This document shows positions 41,982 through 51,741 of a stretch of DNA of 64,000 nucleotides, piece by piece; the first letter of the stretch is position 1; every line of letters begins with the position of its first letter. The DNA is from Dermatophilaceae bacterium Soc4.6. Lineage in GTDB: Bacteria; Actinomycetota; Actinomycetes; Actinomycetales; Dermatophilaceae. Location of the stretch: positions 1,612,001 through 1,676,000 of the forward strand of contig JAZGVH010000002.1 of assembly GCA_039889245.1 (NCBI GenBank). The letters run 5' to 3'. The translations under genes and the position numbers were made by a program. The notes under the pieces are model-generated. The model was not told where the DNA came from, made no database searches, and saw only the letters and a program-made list of their open reading frames with translations.

Positions 41982-43923
41982 TCGATGTCCCCTCGTCAAC
42001 TCGGTCGTCATGGTGGTGGTCGCCGCGCGCGGCCCAGCCGCCCGGGCTCCACGTCAGGACGTCCACCGTGGGTCCGTCGGCCCTCAGCACCACCGTAGTG
42101 CCCGACACCTCGACCCCTCGGCCGTAGGCCACGACGGCCTCCCCGACGCCCGGCAGCAGAGCCACCTCGAGGCGGAGCGGGTCGTGCGGTGCCCGCGCGA
42201 CGTGCACGAGGGCCACCTGCGTCAGGCTCTCGCGCAAGAAGACGATCGAGTCGTCGTCGGCCTGCACCCACCGCAGGCCGCCGTGGGTCAGGGCCGAGGA
42301 GCCACGGCGCACCGCGATGAGGTCGCGGTAGACCGCGTGCAGGCGCTCGTCCCACCCCCGACGGTCCCAGGCCATCGTGCGTCGGCCGTCCTCGCCGAAT
42401 GCTCCCTCCATCCCGATCTCGTCGCCGTAGGTCAGCATCGGCACCGACGGCATCGTGAAGAGCAGGCCGGCGGCCACGTCGACCAGTCGTGAGTCCTCGC
42501 CGACGAGGGTGCGGATGCGGGTGGTGTCGTGCGAGCCGACGAGGTCGAAGGAGTGGGTCAGGGCCTGCCACGACACCCGCGAGGTGAAGTCGCGGATCGT
42601 CTCCACGACTGCCGCTCCCCCGAGCCGGGGCACGAGCACCGGCGAGCCGAGGAAGTCGGGCGCGTCGTCGGGGTCGCACAGCCAGGTCCAGAGCGGGCGG
42701 CAGAAGCCGGCGTAGTTCATCACGCCGTGCCACCCGTCGCCCGGCACGTCGAGCGTGTAGTCGTGGCAGTGCTCCCCGACGAGCAGCGCCTCCGGGTGCT
42801 GGTCCACCATCGCCGCCCGCATCTGGGCCGCGACCTCGTGGTTGAGGTCCTGCACGCCCTGCCTGCCGGTCATGTTGGCCACGTCGACCCGCCACCCGTC
42901 GAGGCCCCGTGGGCCCAGCCACCGGCGTACGACGCCCTGTGGGTCGTCGAAGACCCGTTGGCGCAGCTGGGTGCTCGCGTAGTTGAGCTTCGGCAGGGAG
43001 GGCACGCCGAGCCACGCGACGTAGTCGAGGGACTCGGCGTCGGTGTCGGCGTCGGTGTCAGACAGCCAGAAGTAGTGGTCGCGCTCGGGTGCCGCGGGGT
43101 CGGCCCGGGCCGCGAGGAACCACTCGTGGGCGGCGCCGGTGTGGTTGGTGGTGAAGTCGCCGAGCAGGGTCATGCCCCGCTCGTGCACGGCATCGGCGAG
43201 CCGCGCCAGTGCGGCGTCGCCCCCCAGCACGGGGTCGACCGCGGTGAAGGTCGAGGCGTCGTAGCGGTGGTTGGAGCGGGCAGGGAAGAACGGCGTGAGG
43301 TAGACCGTCGTCGCCCCGAGGGCCTGGATGTGGTCGAGGTGCTCGACCACCCCGTCGAGGTCGCCGCCGTAGAGCTGACGCCCGAGACCGTGGTCGGGGG
43401 TGTCGCGGGGCACGATGGGGTCCGACCACCTCGCGGGGAGGGCCCACGCGGGCAGCTCGCGTGCGTCGGCGCGCGCCGACCGGGCGAAGCGATCGGGGAA
43501 GACCTGGTAGACCACGGCCTCCTGTGCCCAGGCGGGCGGTGGGCAGTCGCCGGCGACGAGCCGGAAGTCGCCGGCGTCCGGCACGTCGCGCAGGTGGAGC
43601 CCGGCGCCGTTGAGCCAGGCGTAGCGGGTCGGTCCCCCGGCGAGGATGAAGCGGTAGGACGTGACGGCGTTGTGGCAGTGCAGGTCGGCCGCCCACCAGG
43701 TCTCCCCCTCGGTGCTGCGGTCGGCGTCGACCTGCGCCACGACGAACTGCGGCTCGCCGTCCGGCACCGTGCGCACGTGCACAGCGTCGACGGGTGTCTG
43801 CACGGGCACCCGCACCCACACGGTGACCGTGTCACCCAGGCGGGGCGACGCCGCGGAGACGTAGAGCTCGGACCCGTCGTGGTGGGGCAGGCCGAGCCAG
43901 TCGTCGGCGCTTCCCCTCGTCAA
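41962..43923 (-). CDS. GH13 alpha-glucan hydrolase (neopullulanase/maltodextrin-glucosidase type)
   Basis: A 653-aa enzyme. An N-terminal beta-sandwich (residues 15-125) precedes VVYQVFPDRFARS and the TIM barrel. Catalytic residues: nucleophile Asp347 (GWRVDVAN), acid/base Glu384 (LLVGEH), Asp466 (VGSHDTTR). The C-terminal domain is a beta-sandwich. No signal peptide, so it degrades imported maltodextrins in the cytoplasm. The start is 3 bp after malG. Confidence 0.9.
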   Translation of the reverse strand: MTRGSADDWLGLPHHDGSELYVSAASPRLGDTVTVWVRVPVQTPVDAVHVRTVPDGEPQFVVAQVDADRSTEGETWWAADLHCHNAVTSYRFILAGGPTRYAWLNGAGLHLRDVPDAGDFRLVAGDCPPPAWAQEAVVYQVFPDRFARSARADARELPAWALPARWSDPIVPRDTPDHGLGRQLYGGDLDGVVEHLDHIQALGATTVYLTPFFPARSNHRYDASTFTAVDPVLGGDAALARLADAVHERGMTLLGDFTTNHTGAAHEWFLAARADPAAPERDHYFWLSDTDADTDAESLDYVAWLGVPSLPKLNYASTQLRQRVFDDPQGVVRRWLGPRGLDGWRVDVANMTGRQGVQDLNHEVAAQMRAAMVDQHPEALLVGEHCHDYTLDVPGDGWHGVMNYAGFCRPLWTWLCDPDDAPDFLGSPVLVPRLGGAAVVETIRDFTSRVSWQALTHSFDLVGSHDTTRIRTLVGEDSRLVDVAAGLLFTMPSVPMLTYGDEIGMEGAFGEDGRRTMAWDRRGWDERLHAVYRDLIAVRRGSSALTHGGLRWVQADDDSIVFLRESLTQVALVHVARAPHDPLRLEVALLPGVGEAVVAYGRGVEVSGTTVVLRADGPTVDVLTWSPGGWAARGDHHHDDRVDEGTSSAGEAL

Positions 43924-43926
43924 CGC

Positions 43927-44838
43927 CTACTTCACCGACCCCTGGGTCAGCCCACCGACGAGGTACTTCTGCGCCCCGAGGTAGAGCACCACGACGGGCA
44001 GCGAGGCGAGCAGGGCCCCGGCGGAGAACTGGCCGAAGAGGCGCGACGCCTCGTTGCCCTGCGTCATGCTGTAGAGCCCGACGCCGAGGGTCTGGGCGCC
44101 CACGTCGCGCAGGAAGATGCTGGCGAGCAGGAACTCGCTGTAGAGCCCCACGAAGCCGATCATGAAGGTGGTCACCAGGATCGGCATGACGAGGCGCAGG
44201 GTCATGGTGAAGAAGATGCGCGCGTGGCTGGCCCCGTCGACCTTGGCGGCCTCGTCGAGCTCGCGCGGGATGGTGTCGAAGTAGCCCTTGAGCAGCCACA
44301 CGTTGGCTCCCATCGCCCCGCCCATGTAGACGAGGATCAGCCCCCACGCGGTGTTGAGGCCGATCCCGGGCACGATGTCGCCGACGACGGCGAAGGTCAG
44401 GTAGAGCGCCGTGAAGGTGAGCAGCGCCGGGAAGAGCTGCAGCAGCAGCAGGGCCAGCAGCCCGGGGCGACGGCCCGTGAACCGCATGCGGGAGAAGGCG
44501 TAGGCCGCGCAGGCCCCGATGAACGACTGCCCGAGGGCACCGACGACGCCGATCACCATCGCGTTGCGGTACCACGACAGGTAGGGCCGGGCCCCGTCGG
44601 AGAAGAGCGTCGAGAAGTTGTTTCCCGAGAACTCACGCGGGATGAGAGTGCTCGTCTGGAGGTTGCCGGCCGGGTTGAGCGAGGCGGAGAGCAGGTAGAC
44701 GACCGGGAAGAGCGCGAAGGCCAGGGCCAGCGCGACGCAGACGTACTTCCACCACATGGACCCCCCTCCCCGCGAGGCGTGCCGTGAAGCAGAGGGGAGC
44801 GGAGTGGTGGTCGTGACGGGGGCGTCGGTGATCGCCAT
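43927..44838 (-). CDS. malG: maltose/maltodextrin ABC permease MalG
   Basis: A 303-aa inner-membrane permease with six segments (WWKYVCVALALAFALFPVVY first) and the EAA loop ELDEAAKVDGASHARIFF that docks with the ATPase. It forms a heterodimer with MalF. Its ATG is one base from the malF stop. Confidence 0.92.
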   Translation of the reverse strand: MAITDAPVTTTTPLPSASRHASRGGGSMWWKYVCVALALAFALFPVVYLLSASLNPAGNLQTSTLIPREFSGNNFSTLFSDGARPYLSWYRNAMVIGVVGALGQSFIGACAAYAFSRMRFTGRRPGLLALLLLQLFPALLTFTALYLTFAVVGDIVPGIGLNTAWGLILVYMGGAMGANVWLLKGYFDTIPRELDEAAKVDGASHARIFFTMTLRLVMPILVTTFMIGFVGLYSEFLLASIFLRDVGAQTLGVGLYSMTQGNEASRLFGQFSAGALLASLPVVVLYLGAQKYLVGGLTQGSVK

Positions 44839-44839
44839 G

Positions 44840-46462
44840 TCAGTTGACCTCTTCCAGGTTCTTGGTGCGACGGAAGCCCGAGTAGCTCATGATCGCGACG
44901 ATCACGAAGATGAAGATCGAGACCGTCGACGCCAGACCGTAGTTGGGGTTGACGCCCGAGAAGGCGAGCCGGAAGGCGTAGGTGATGAGCAGGTCGCTGG
45001 AGCCGATCGAGGTGTCCGTCGACTCGAAGGGCCCGCCCTTGGTCAGCAGGAAGATCAGCCCGAAGTTGTTGAAGTTGAAGGCGAACGACGCGATCAGCAG
45101 GGGCCCGACCGCGACCAGCAGCAGCGGCATGATGATCGAGCGCAGCGTGCGGGCCGGCGACGCCCCGTCGATCTTGGCGGCCTCGCGCACGTCACCCGGG
45201 ATCGACTGCAGGGCACCGGTGCACACCAGGAACATGTAGGGGAAGCCGAGCCAGAGATTGGTCACCAGGATGGCCGCCTTGGCCGCCCACGGGTTGCCGA
45301 GCCAGTCGACGTCGAGGTGGGTCAGGCTGTTGACCAGACCGAAGTCCTGGTTGTACATCGAGCGCCACAGCAGTGCCGTCACGAACCCCGGGATGGCATA
45401 CGGCAGGATGATGATCGAGCGATAGAACCGCCGGCCCCGCAGCCGCACGTCGTCGAAGAGCAGCGCCAGCAGCATGCCGAGCAGGAAGGTCGAGCCGACG
45501 GAGACGACGGCGAAGACGACGTTCCACACGAAGATCTTCAGGAAGCCCGACCGGATGGTGTCGTTGGTCAGCAGCGTGGAGAAGTTCTTGAGGCCGACGT
45601 TCTCCTTCCACCCCGTGGCGTAGGCCGCGCCGTCACCCGTGCGGGGGGTCCAGAAGGCGTTCTTCGGGACGTAGACCGTGCCGGTCACGGTGTCCGTGAG
45701 GGTGTCGGCGGCCGCGTCGTAGACGACCGTGGTCTTGCCCACGAACGCCTCGCTCAGCCCCACCGGCTTGATGCCGCCGCCGCCGGCGGTGGGCACCCCG
45801 AGCGCGCTGAGGTCCTTGCTGCGGGCGTTGACCTGGCGGGCGTTGAGCACTGTGAAGCCGGGCGCCGCCGTGATCTTGCCGGTCGATGTCTTCGTCACCC
45901 CGTCAGCGGGCAGGTCGGCGAGTCCCTTCGGGGTGCCGACGAAGGTCGCGCCGTCGGGGCCGGTGAGGAGCAGCGAGAGACCGCCGGTCACCGGATCTGC
46001 GCCCTGCTGGACGGCGACGCTCATCCGGTAGCGGGGGGTGCCCGCCACCTCCTGCACGGAGCTCGCGACGATCGAGTCGGTCGCCTCCTGCTTGGAGATG
46101 GAGTGTCCGTCGCCGTAGTTGGTGAAGGCCGTCGCCACGGTGTAGACGATCGGCCAGATCTGCAGGGCGAGCAGCAGCAGCAGCCCGGGCAGCAGGTACT
46201 TCATGGCGACGGCCCGGCGCGTGGAGTAGACGGCGAGCACGGCGAGCACCACGAAGGCGACCAGGACGACGCCGAAGGCGTAGCCGGCGGAGATGGTCCG
46301 CTGCACGAGGTAGGCGCCGAGCAGGACGACGAGGGCGAGCGCGACCCACTTCACGACGGTGGCCCACAGCGGGGGGCGGGTGACGGAGCCGGGCCGCCCG
46401 CGACGACCGTCACGGGGTCCGACGGGCGCAGGGCGGGGTGCGGTCGGCGTTCTCGTGCTCAT
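44840..46462 (-). CDS. malF: maltose/maltodextrin ABC permease MalF
   Basis: A 540-aa permease with a long periplasmic loop between membrane segments 3 and 4 (about residues 125-310), the MalF hallmark. The EAA loop is DVREAAKIDGASPARTLRSI. ATG 46462 follows GGAGGG; a longer frame is unsupported. It lies 103 bp after malE. Confidence 0.92.
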   Translation of the reverse strand: MSTRTPTAPRPAPVGPRDGRRGRPGSVTRPPLWATVVKWVALALVVLLGAYLVQRTISAGYAFGVVLVAFVVLAVLAVYSTRRAVAMKYLLPGLLLLLALQIWPIVYTVATAFTNYGDGHSISKQEATDSIVASSVQEVAGTPRYRMSVAVQQGADPVTGGLSLLLTGPDGATFVGTPKGLADLPADGVTKTSTGKITAAPGFTVLNARQVNARSKDLSALGVPTAGGGGIKPVGLSEAFVGKTTVVYDAAADTLTDTVTGTVYVPKNAFWTPRTGDGAAYATGWKENVGLKNFSTLLTNDTIRSGFLKIFVWNVVFAVVSVGSTFLLGMLLALLFDDVRLRGRRFYRSIIILPYAIPGFVTALLWRSMYNQDFGLVNSLTHLDVDWLGNPWAAKAAILVTNLWLGFPYMFLVCTGALQSIPGDVREAAKIDGASPARTLRSIIMPLLLVAVGPLLIASFAFNFNNFGLIFLLTKGGPFESTDTSIGSSDLLITYAFRLAFSGVNPNYGLASTVSIFIFVIVAIMSYSGFRRTKNLEEVN

Positions 46463-46565
46463 GGGGTTCCCTCCACAGGGCGGGCAGACGACAAGGAGAG
46501 GACGGCCCACTCCCTCCCGCGGCGCTCGGCGCGCGGGAGGGGTGGACCAGCAGGTGCTTCGGAGG

Positions 46566-47885
46566 TCAGCCCTTGGCGATGTTGGCGGCGATCTCGGCCG
46601 AGGCCGCCTTCAGCCGCGTGGCCGGGTCCTGACCGGAGACGATGTCGGCCGAGGCCTGGCCCAGGGGTCCCCAGACCGAGTTCATGGCGGGGATGTTGGG
46701 CATCGGCTTGGCCGCCTTGCCGGCCTCGAAGAAGGCCTTGACCATCGGGTCGGCCGCGGCCGCGGCGTCGTACGCGCTCTTGAGGGCCGGGGGTCGGCCG
46801 GTGGCCTTGAAGAGCGCGGTCTGCACGTCGTCGCGCGTGACGTAGTTGGTGACGAACTCCTGCGCCAGCGCAGCGTTCTTCGCCTTGGCCGAGACGTAGA
46901 ACATCTGCACCCCGAGGAAGGGCTGCATCTGCCCGCCGCCGGGGAGCGTGGGCAGGTTGCTGACGGCGTACTTGATGCCAGCCTTCTTGGCGTTGGTCTG
47001 GGCCCAGGGCCCGGTGATGAAGAAGGGCGCCTTGCCGGCGTCGAAGAGGGCCTCGGCGTTGTCGTCACCGATGTTGGTGGTGAGGATCTTCGCCTTGCCG
47101 AGCTTGGCGAGCTCGGCCGCTCCCTTCAGCGAGGCGGCACTGTCGACGAGCAGCTTGGTGGGGTCGTAGTCGCCGTTGGCCTTGGTGCCGAAGATGCCGC
47201 CGCCGTAGGCGGTGAAGTAGGGGTAGGTGTAGTAGGCGTTGCCGGTCTTGCCGACCTGCTGGATCAGGACGTTGGTGACCTTGCCGCCACTGGCCGCCTT
47301 GATCTTGGTGCCCTCGGTGATCAGCTGGTCCATCGACGTCGGCGCGGTCGGAGCCAGCGCCGTGTTGCGCATGAGCGCGATGTTCTCGATCGCGTAGGGC
47401 ACGCCGTAGGTCTGCCCGTTGAACTTGGTGGCGGCCACGGCGTTGGGCTGGAGCTTGGCGACGACGTCGGGCGCGAGGTTGATCGGCGCCACGGTGGCGT
47501 TCTGCACGAGCTCACCGAGCCAGTCGTGGGCTCCGACGAGCACGTCGGGCCCCTGGCCCACCTTGGTGGCGTCCTTGAACTGCTGGCGGGTGTCGGGGGC
47601 GATCTGCACCGCGACCTTGATGCCGTTCTCCTGGCCGAACGCGGTGGCGAACTTCGTCAGCGCCGGGGCGCGGTCGGCGTCCGACCAGATGACCAGGTCG
47701 ACGTTGGCGTCGCGCACCGGCGCAGCGCTGGTGGCGGCGGCGGCGGGAGCCGGGGCGGTGGCCGAGGTGGTGGCCGGGGCCGCGCCCGTCGAGGCCGTCG
47801 TGGGGGTGGAGCCCCCGCAGCCGCTGACGATCAGGGCCACTGCGCCGGATCCGGCGACCATGGCGGCATACGCACGTCTGTGCAT
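46566..47885 (-). CDS. malE: maltose/maltodextrin-binding lipoprotein MalE
   Basis: A 439-aa solute-binding lipoprotein. Signal peptide and lipobox ALIVSGCGG place the lipid on Cys23; a Thr/Ala/Pro linker follows. The mature part has the type-1 binding fold: VDLVIWSDADR, GPDVLVGAHDWLGEL, YGVPYAIENIALMRN, FFITGPWA. ATG 47885 follows AAAGGAGA. It is the first gene of the operon malE-malF-malG-GH13-lacI. Confidence 0.92.
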   Translation of the reverse strand: MHRRAYAAMVAGSGAVALIVSGCGGSTPTTASTGAAPATTSATAPAPAAAATSAAPVRDANVDLVIWSDADRAPALTKFATAFGQENGIKVAVQIAPDTRQQFKDATKVGQGPDVLVGAHDWLGELVQNATVAPINLAPDVVAKLQPNAVAATKFNGQTYGVPYAIENIALMRNTALAPTAPTSMDQLITEGTKIKAASGGKVTNVLIQQVGKTGNAYYTYPYFTAYGGGIFGTKANGDYDPTKLLVDSAASLKGAAELAKLGKAKILTTNIGDDNAEALFDAGKAPFFITGPWAQTNAKKAGIKYAVSNLPTLPGGGQMQPFLGVQMFYVSAKAKNAALAQEFVTNYVTRDDVQTALFKATGRPPALKSAYDAAAAADPMVKAFFEAGKAAKPMPNIPAMNSVWGPLGQASADIVSGQDPATRLKAASAEIAANIAKG

Positions 47886-47940
47886 CGTTTCTCCTTTGAA
47901 ACCGGCGGCCGGGTCAGCCGCCATCGCGATGCGGACTTTA

Positions 47941-47975
47941 GCAAAAAATTGCAGGATCTGACCAGTCAGTGCAAG
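47941..47975. promoter_or_regulatory. LacI-type operator region of the mal operon
   Basis: GCAA-AAAA-TTGC (47941-47952) is a palindrome, and CTGAC-CA-GTCAG (47958-47969) is flanked by TTGCA and TGCAA arms (47949 and 47970). Repeats of TTGCA/TGCAA are typical of actinobacterial MalR-like sites. It lies 56-90 bp before the malE start. Confidence 0.6.
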
Positions 47976-48011
47976 AAACCGCCACTCTCGCGCCCGGAGC
48001 ACGCCGCTCGG

Positions 48012-48983
48012 CTAGCGGGCCGCCCCCACCGTCAGGCTCGGCTCGTCGGGTGTCGAGAGCGTGAGCACGGCGTCCTCGATCGAGTCGTGGCCCTCGATGC
48101 GGGCCTCCAGCGCGCGCAGCCGCACCGCGAGAGCCCTCTCCGGGTCGTCACCCGTCAGGTCGACGGCCGCGACGACGAAGAAGCGCAGCGGCCCGACGTA
48201 CTCCAGGTGCAGGTAGGTGACCCGGTCGATCTCGTCGAGCCCCAGCAGCACGCCGAGGACGCGGTCGCGCAGCACGGGGCTCACCTCCTCGCCGAGGAGG
48301 TACTGGCTGTTGCGGCGGATGAGGAAGATGGCCACGCCCCCGAGCAGCAGACCGACGGCGATCGAGCCGACCGCGTCCCAGACCGCGTTGCCGGTGACCT
48401 CGTGCAGCAGCACGCCCGCCGCTGCGAGCACCAGGCCGACCAGGGCCGAGAGGTCCTCGACGAAGACCGCCCGCAGCGTCGGGTCGGAGGTGCGGTTGAT
48501 GTAGGACAGCGGGTGCAGACCCCACTTCCGGGCGCTCCCGCGGGCCTGGCGGAGGGCCTGGGCGAAGGACGCGCCCTCGAGGACGAAGGCGACGCCGAGC
48601 ACGAGGTAGTTCACCAGGTAGTCGGTCTGCTCCGGGGCGGCCGACAGCTGCTGTATGCCGTGGACGACCGACACGGCTGCCCCCACCATGAACAGGCCGA
48701 AGGCGGCGAAGAGCGACCAGACGTAGGTCGCCCGCCCGTACCCGCGGGGGTGCTCGGCATCGCGGGGCTTCGCGCCGCGCCGCTCGGCCACGAGGAGGAA
48801 GACCTCGTTGCCGGTGTCGGCCCAGGAGTGGGCGGCCTCGGCGACCATCGACGCCGAGCCGCTGAGCAGCGCAGCCACGGTCTTGGCGATCGCGACCAGC
48901 CCGTTGGCGACGAGGGCCACGACGACCGTGAGCACGCTCCCGCCCTGCGGGTCGTCCGGCTCGTGCGGGTCTGATGAGGTCAC
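48012..48983 (-). CDS. cation diffusion facilitator transporter
   Basis: A 323-aa CDF family exporter of divalent metals. Six segments start at SVLTVVVALVANGLVAIAK; the metal site residues are in SMVAEAAHSWADTGNE (H-x-x-x-D) and VFVEDLSALVG; a C-terminal cytoplasmic domain follows. The metal is unknown. It starts with GTG 48983, without an obvious ribosome site. Confidence 0.87.
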   Translation of the reverse strand: MTSSDPHEPDDPQGGSVLTVVVALVANGLVAIAKTVAALLSGSASMVAEAAHSWADTGNEVFLLVAERRGAKPRDAEHPRGYGRATYVWSLFAAFGLFMVGAAVSVVHGIQQLSAAPEQTDYLVNYLVLGVAFVLEGASFAQALRQARGSARKWGLHPLSYINRTSDPTLRAVFVEDLSALVGLVLAAAGVLLHEVTGNAVWDAVGSIAVGLLLGGVAIFLIRRNSQYLLGEEVSPVLRDRVLGVLLGLDEIDRVTYLHLEYVGPLRFFVVAAVDLTGDDPERALAVRLRALEARIEGHDSIEDAVLTLSTPDEPSLTVGAAR

Positions 48984-49154
48984 GCACCAGTTCTAGGGCA
49001 CGCCCCGCGGCCCGTCGACGGCGGGCCCCGCACCCGGGGGGTGGCGCTCGTCACAGATCCGGGGCATGATCAGCGGCAGCCCGACGACGACGTCGCGCGT
49101 CCACCTTTACGACGGATCGTCCGGCACGTTCCTGCCGGTGAAGGAGCACTCAAC

Positions 49155-50258
49155 ATGGCAACAGTCACCTTCGACGAGGCCACCCGGCAGTACCCGGGCA
49201 ACCCCACCCCCTCGGTCGACAAGCTCAACATCGACATCGCGGACGGTGAGTTCCTCGTCCTCGTCGGCCCCTCCGGCTGCGGCAAGTCCACCTCCCTGCG
49301 CATGCTCGCGGGTCTCGAGGAGGTCAACGGCGGCCGCATCCTCATCGGTGACCGCGACGTGACCAACCTGTCCCCCAAGGACCGCGACGTCGCGATGGTC
49401 TTCCAGAACTACGCGCTCTACCCGCACATGACCGTCGCCGACAACATGGGCTTCGCACTCAAGATCGCCGGCGTCTCCAAGGACGAGATCGCCAAGCGGG
49501 TCAAGGAGGCGGCCAAGATCCTCGACCTCGACGCCTACCTCGAGCGCAAGCCGAAGGCCCTCTCCGGTGGCCAGCGCCAGCGCGTCGCCATGGGTCGAGC
49601 CATCGTGCGCTCCCCCCAGGTCTTCCTCATGGACGAGCCGCTCTCCAACCTCGACGCCAAGCTGCGGGTGCAGACCCGCACCCAGATCGCCTCGCTCCAG
49701 CGCCGTCTCGGCGTCACGACGGTCTACGTCACGCACGACCAGGTCGAGGCCATGACCATGGGCGACCGGGTCGCCGTGCTCAAGGACGGGCTGCTCATGC
49801 AGTGCGACACGCCCCGCAACATGTACGACCGGCCGCAGAACGTCTTCGTCGCGGGCTTCATCGGCTCCCCGGCCATGAACCTCCTCGAGGTGCCCGTCAC
49901 CGACGGTGGCGTGAAGTTCGGCGACTCGATCGTGCCGATCTCACGCGAGGACCTCGCCAAGGCCGGCAAGACCGTCACTGTCGGCGTGCGCCCCGAGGAC
50001 ATGACCATCTCCGAGAGCGGCGGTATCGCGGTCAGCGTCGACGTGGTCGAGGAGCTCGGCGCCGACGCCTACATCTACGGCACGACCAGCGAGAAGCAGG
50101 CCATCGCCTCGGCCGACAACGAGGGTGCGGTCAAGCCCTTCATCGCCCGCGTCGACGGTCGTCGCCCCCCGGAGAAGGGCTCGACCATCCACCTGATCCC
50201 CAGCGAGGGTCACCTGCACGTCTTCAGCAGCGAGACGGGTCTGCGCATCGGCGCCTGA
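49155..50258 (+). CDS. MsmX/UgpC-type ABC ATPase for carbohydrate uptake
   Basis: A 367-aa ATPase: Walker A GPSGCGKST, LSGGQRQRVAMGRA, VFLMDEPLSNLDAKLR, and a C-terminal TOBE-type domain (GVRPEDM). The mal permeases in this window lack an ATPase, and MsmX-type ATPases commonly serve several sugar importers, so this is the likely energy subunit of MalFG. ATG 49155 follows AAGGAG. Confidence 0.92.
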   Translation: MATVTFDEATRQYPGNPTPSVDKLNIDIADGEFLVLVGPSGCGKSTSLRMLAGLEEVNGGRILIGDRDVTNLSPKDRDVAMVFQNYALYPHMTVADNMGFALKIAGVSKDEIAKRVKEAAKILDLDAYLERKPKALSGGQRQRVAMGRAIVRSPQVFLMDEPLSNLDAKLRVQTRTQIASLQRRLGVTTVYVTHDQVEAMTMGDRVAVLKDGLLMQCDTPRNMYDRPQNVFVAGFIGSPAMNLLEVPVTDGGVKFGDSIVPISREDLAKAGKTVTVGVRPEDMTISESGGIAVSVDVVEELGADAYIYGTTSEKQAIASADNEGAVKPFIARVDGRRPPEKGSTIHLIPSEGHLHVFSSETGLRIGA

Positions 50259-50274
50259 CCTCATCCCTGCGCAC

Positions 50275-50310
50275 GACGACGCCCCCGGCCACCCGGCCGG
50301 GGGCGTCGTC
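50275..50310 (+). terminator. 16-bp terminator hairpin
   Basis: GACGACGCCCCCGGCC pairs perfectly with GGCCGGGGGCGTCGTC over a 4-base loop, 16 bp after the ATPase stop. Confidence 0.93.
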
Positions 50311-50378
50311 GTCCCCGGGCCGCTCAGTGCTGTCCTGCCCCCGCCCCTGGACCCGCGCGCAGGTGGCAGGATGGGCGC

Positions 50379-51626
50379 GTGGCACTGGACTTCACGACTG
50401 CCCGGCCTGCGCCGGCCCTGCTCGACCTGCCGTGGTCGACCCCGCTCGAGGAGTGGCCGGCTGACACGCTCGCGGCCCTTCCCCGCGGCATCTCGCGCCA
50501 CGTGGTGCGGTTCGTGAAGTTCCAGGGCAGGGTCATCGCCGTCAAGGAGATCAAGGCCGAGCTGGCCCAGCGCGAGTACGATATGCTGCGCAACCTCGCC
50601 CGGCTCGACGTGCCCTCGGTCGAGCCCTTCGCGGTCGTCACCGGTCGCGTCGACGCCGACGGGCAGCCGCTCGACGCCTGCCTGCTCACCCGCCACCTGC
50701 AGTACTCCCTGCCCTACCGCGCGCTCTACAGCCAGTCGCTGCGCCCCGACACGGCGGCACGGCTGATCGACGCCCTCGCCGTGTTGCTCGTGCGGCTGCA
50801 CCTCACCGGGTTCTGGTGGGGCGACGTCTCGCTGTCGAACACCCTCTTCCGCCGCGACGCCGGAGCGTTCGCGGCCTATCTCGTCGACGCCGAGACCGGC
50901 GAGCTGCACCGTCGGCTGACCGACGGGCAGCGTGAGCACGACCTCGACATCGCCCGGGTCAACATCGCCGGCGAGCTGATGGACCTCGAGGCCGGCGGGC
51001 TGCTCGAGGAGCGCGCCGAGCCGGTCGAGGTCTCGAACCGCATCCTCGAGCGATACCACTCCCTGTGGACCGAGCTGACCCAGGTGGAGCGCTTCGAGAC
51101 CGGCGACCGGTGGCGGGTGGAGGAGCGGATCCGCCGGCTCAACGAGCTCGGCTTCGACATCGACGAGCTGTCCATGTCGACCGACCTCGACGGCACGAGC
51201 ATCTCGATCCAGCCCAAGGTCGTCGACGCCGGCCACCACTCCCGCCGCCTGCTGCGCCTGACCGGCCTCGACGCCGAGGAGAACCAGGCCCGGCGGCTGC
51301 TCAACGACCTCGACTCCTTCCAGGCGGCCACCGACCGCCAGAACGACGACGAGGAGATCGTCGCGCACGACTGGCTGGCCCGGGTCTACGAGCCCACGGT
51401 GCGCGCGGTGCCACGTGAGCTCGCGGGCAAGCTCGAGCCAGCCGAGGTCTTCCACGAGGTGCTCGAGCACCGGTGGTACATGTCGGAGCGCGCGGGCCGG
51501 GACGTCACCGTCGCCACCGCGGTCGGCGACTACGTGACGTCGGTCCTGCCGGCCAAGCCGGACGAGGCCTCGGTGCTCGGGGTCGACACCGTGTCGATGC
51601 CGGTCCTCACCGGGGCCGACGACTGA
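50379..51626 (+). CDS. DUF4032 protein with kinase-like N-terminus
   Basis: A 415-aa actinobacterial protein. The N-terminal half resembles lipopolysaccharide-kinase-type folds: VRFVKFQGRVIAVKEIK has a candidate ATP lysine, FWWGDVSLSNTLF a catalytic-loop-like D...N, and AYLVDAETGEL a metal-loop-like Asp. The C-terminal half is DUF4032 (LARVYEPTVRAVP). Substrate and role are unknown. GTG 50379 is the start. Confidence 0.82.
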   Translation: MALDFTTARPAPALLDLPWSTPLEEWPADTLAALPRGISRHVVRFVKFQGRVIAVKEIKAELAQREYDMLRNLARLDVPSVEPFAVVTGRVDADGQPLDACLLTRHLQYSLPYRALYSQSLRPDTAARLIDALAVLLVRLHLTGFWWGDVSLSNTLFRRDAGAFAAYLVDAETGELHRRLTDGQREHDLDIARVNIAGELMDLEAGGLLEERAEPVEVSNRILERYHSLWTELTQVERFETGDRWRVEERIRRLNELGFDIDELSMSTDLDGTSISIQPKVVDAGHHSRRLLRLTGLDAEENQARRLLNDLDSFQAATDRQNDDEEIVAHDWLARVYEPTVRAVPRELAGKLEPAEVFHEVLEHRWYMSERAGRDVTVATAVGDYVTSVLPAKPDEASVLGVDTVSMPVLTGADD

Positions 51627-51741
51627 CCGGTCCCGCACGGGTCCCCGGGAGCGGGGTGCGCGGATCCGCCTCGCCCGGTCGCATGCAGGGCCTACCGTGG
51701 TGGCCACCACTGCCCGACCAGCACGACTCGAGGGACACATC

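Noticed and set aside
42529-44787. A 752-aa open frame on the plus strand
   Set aside because: Shadow of the GH13 and malG genes; Gly/Arg/Val-rich translation, no motif, no ribosome site.
44756-46741. A 661-aa open frame on the plus strand
   Set aside because: Antisense to malF and malE, which have clear domains; composition is typical of a GC shadow.
46359-48974. An 871-aa open frame on the plus strand
   Set aside because: Antisense to malF, malE and the CDF gene; no recognisable protein.
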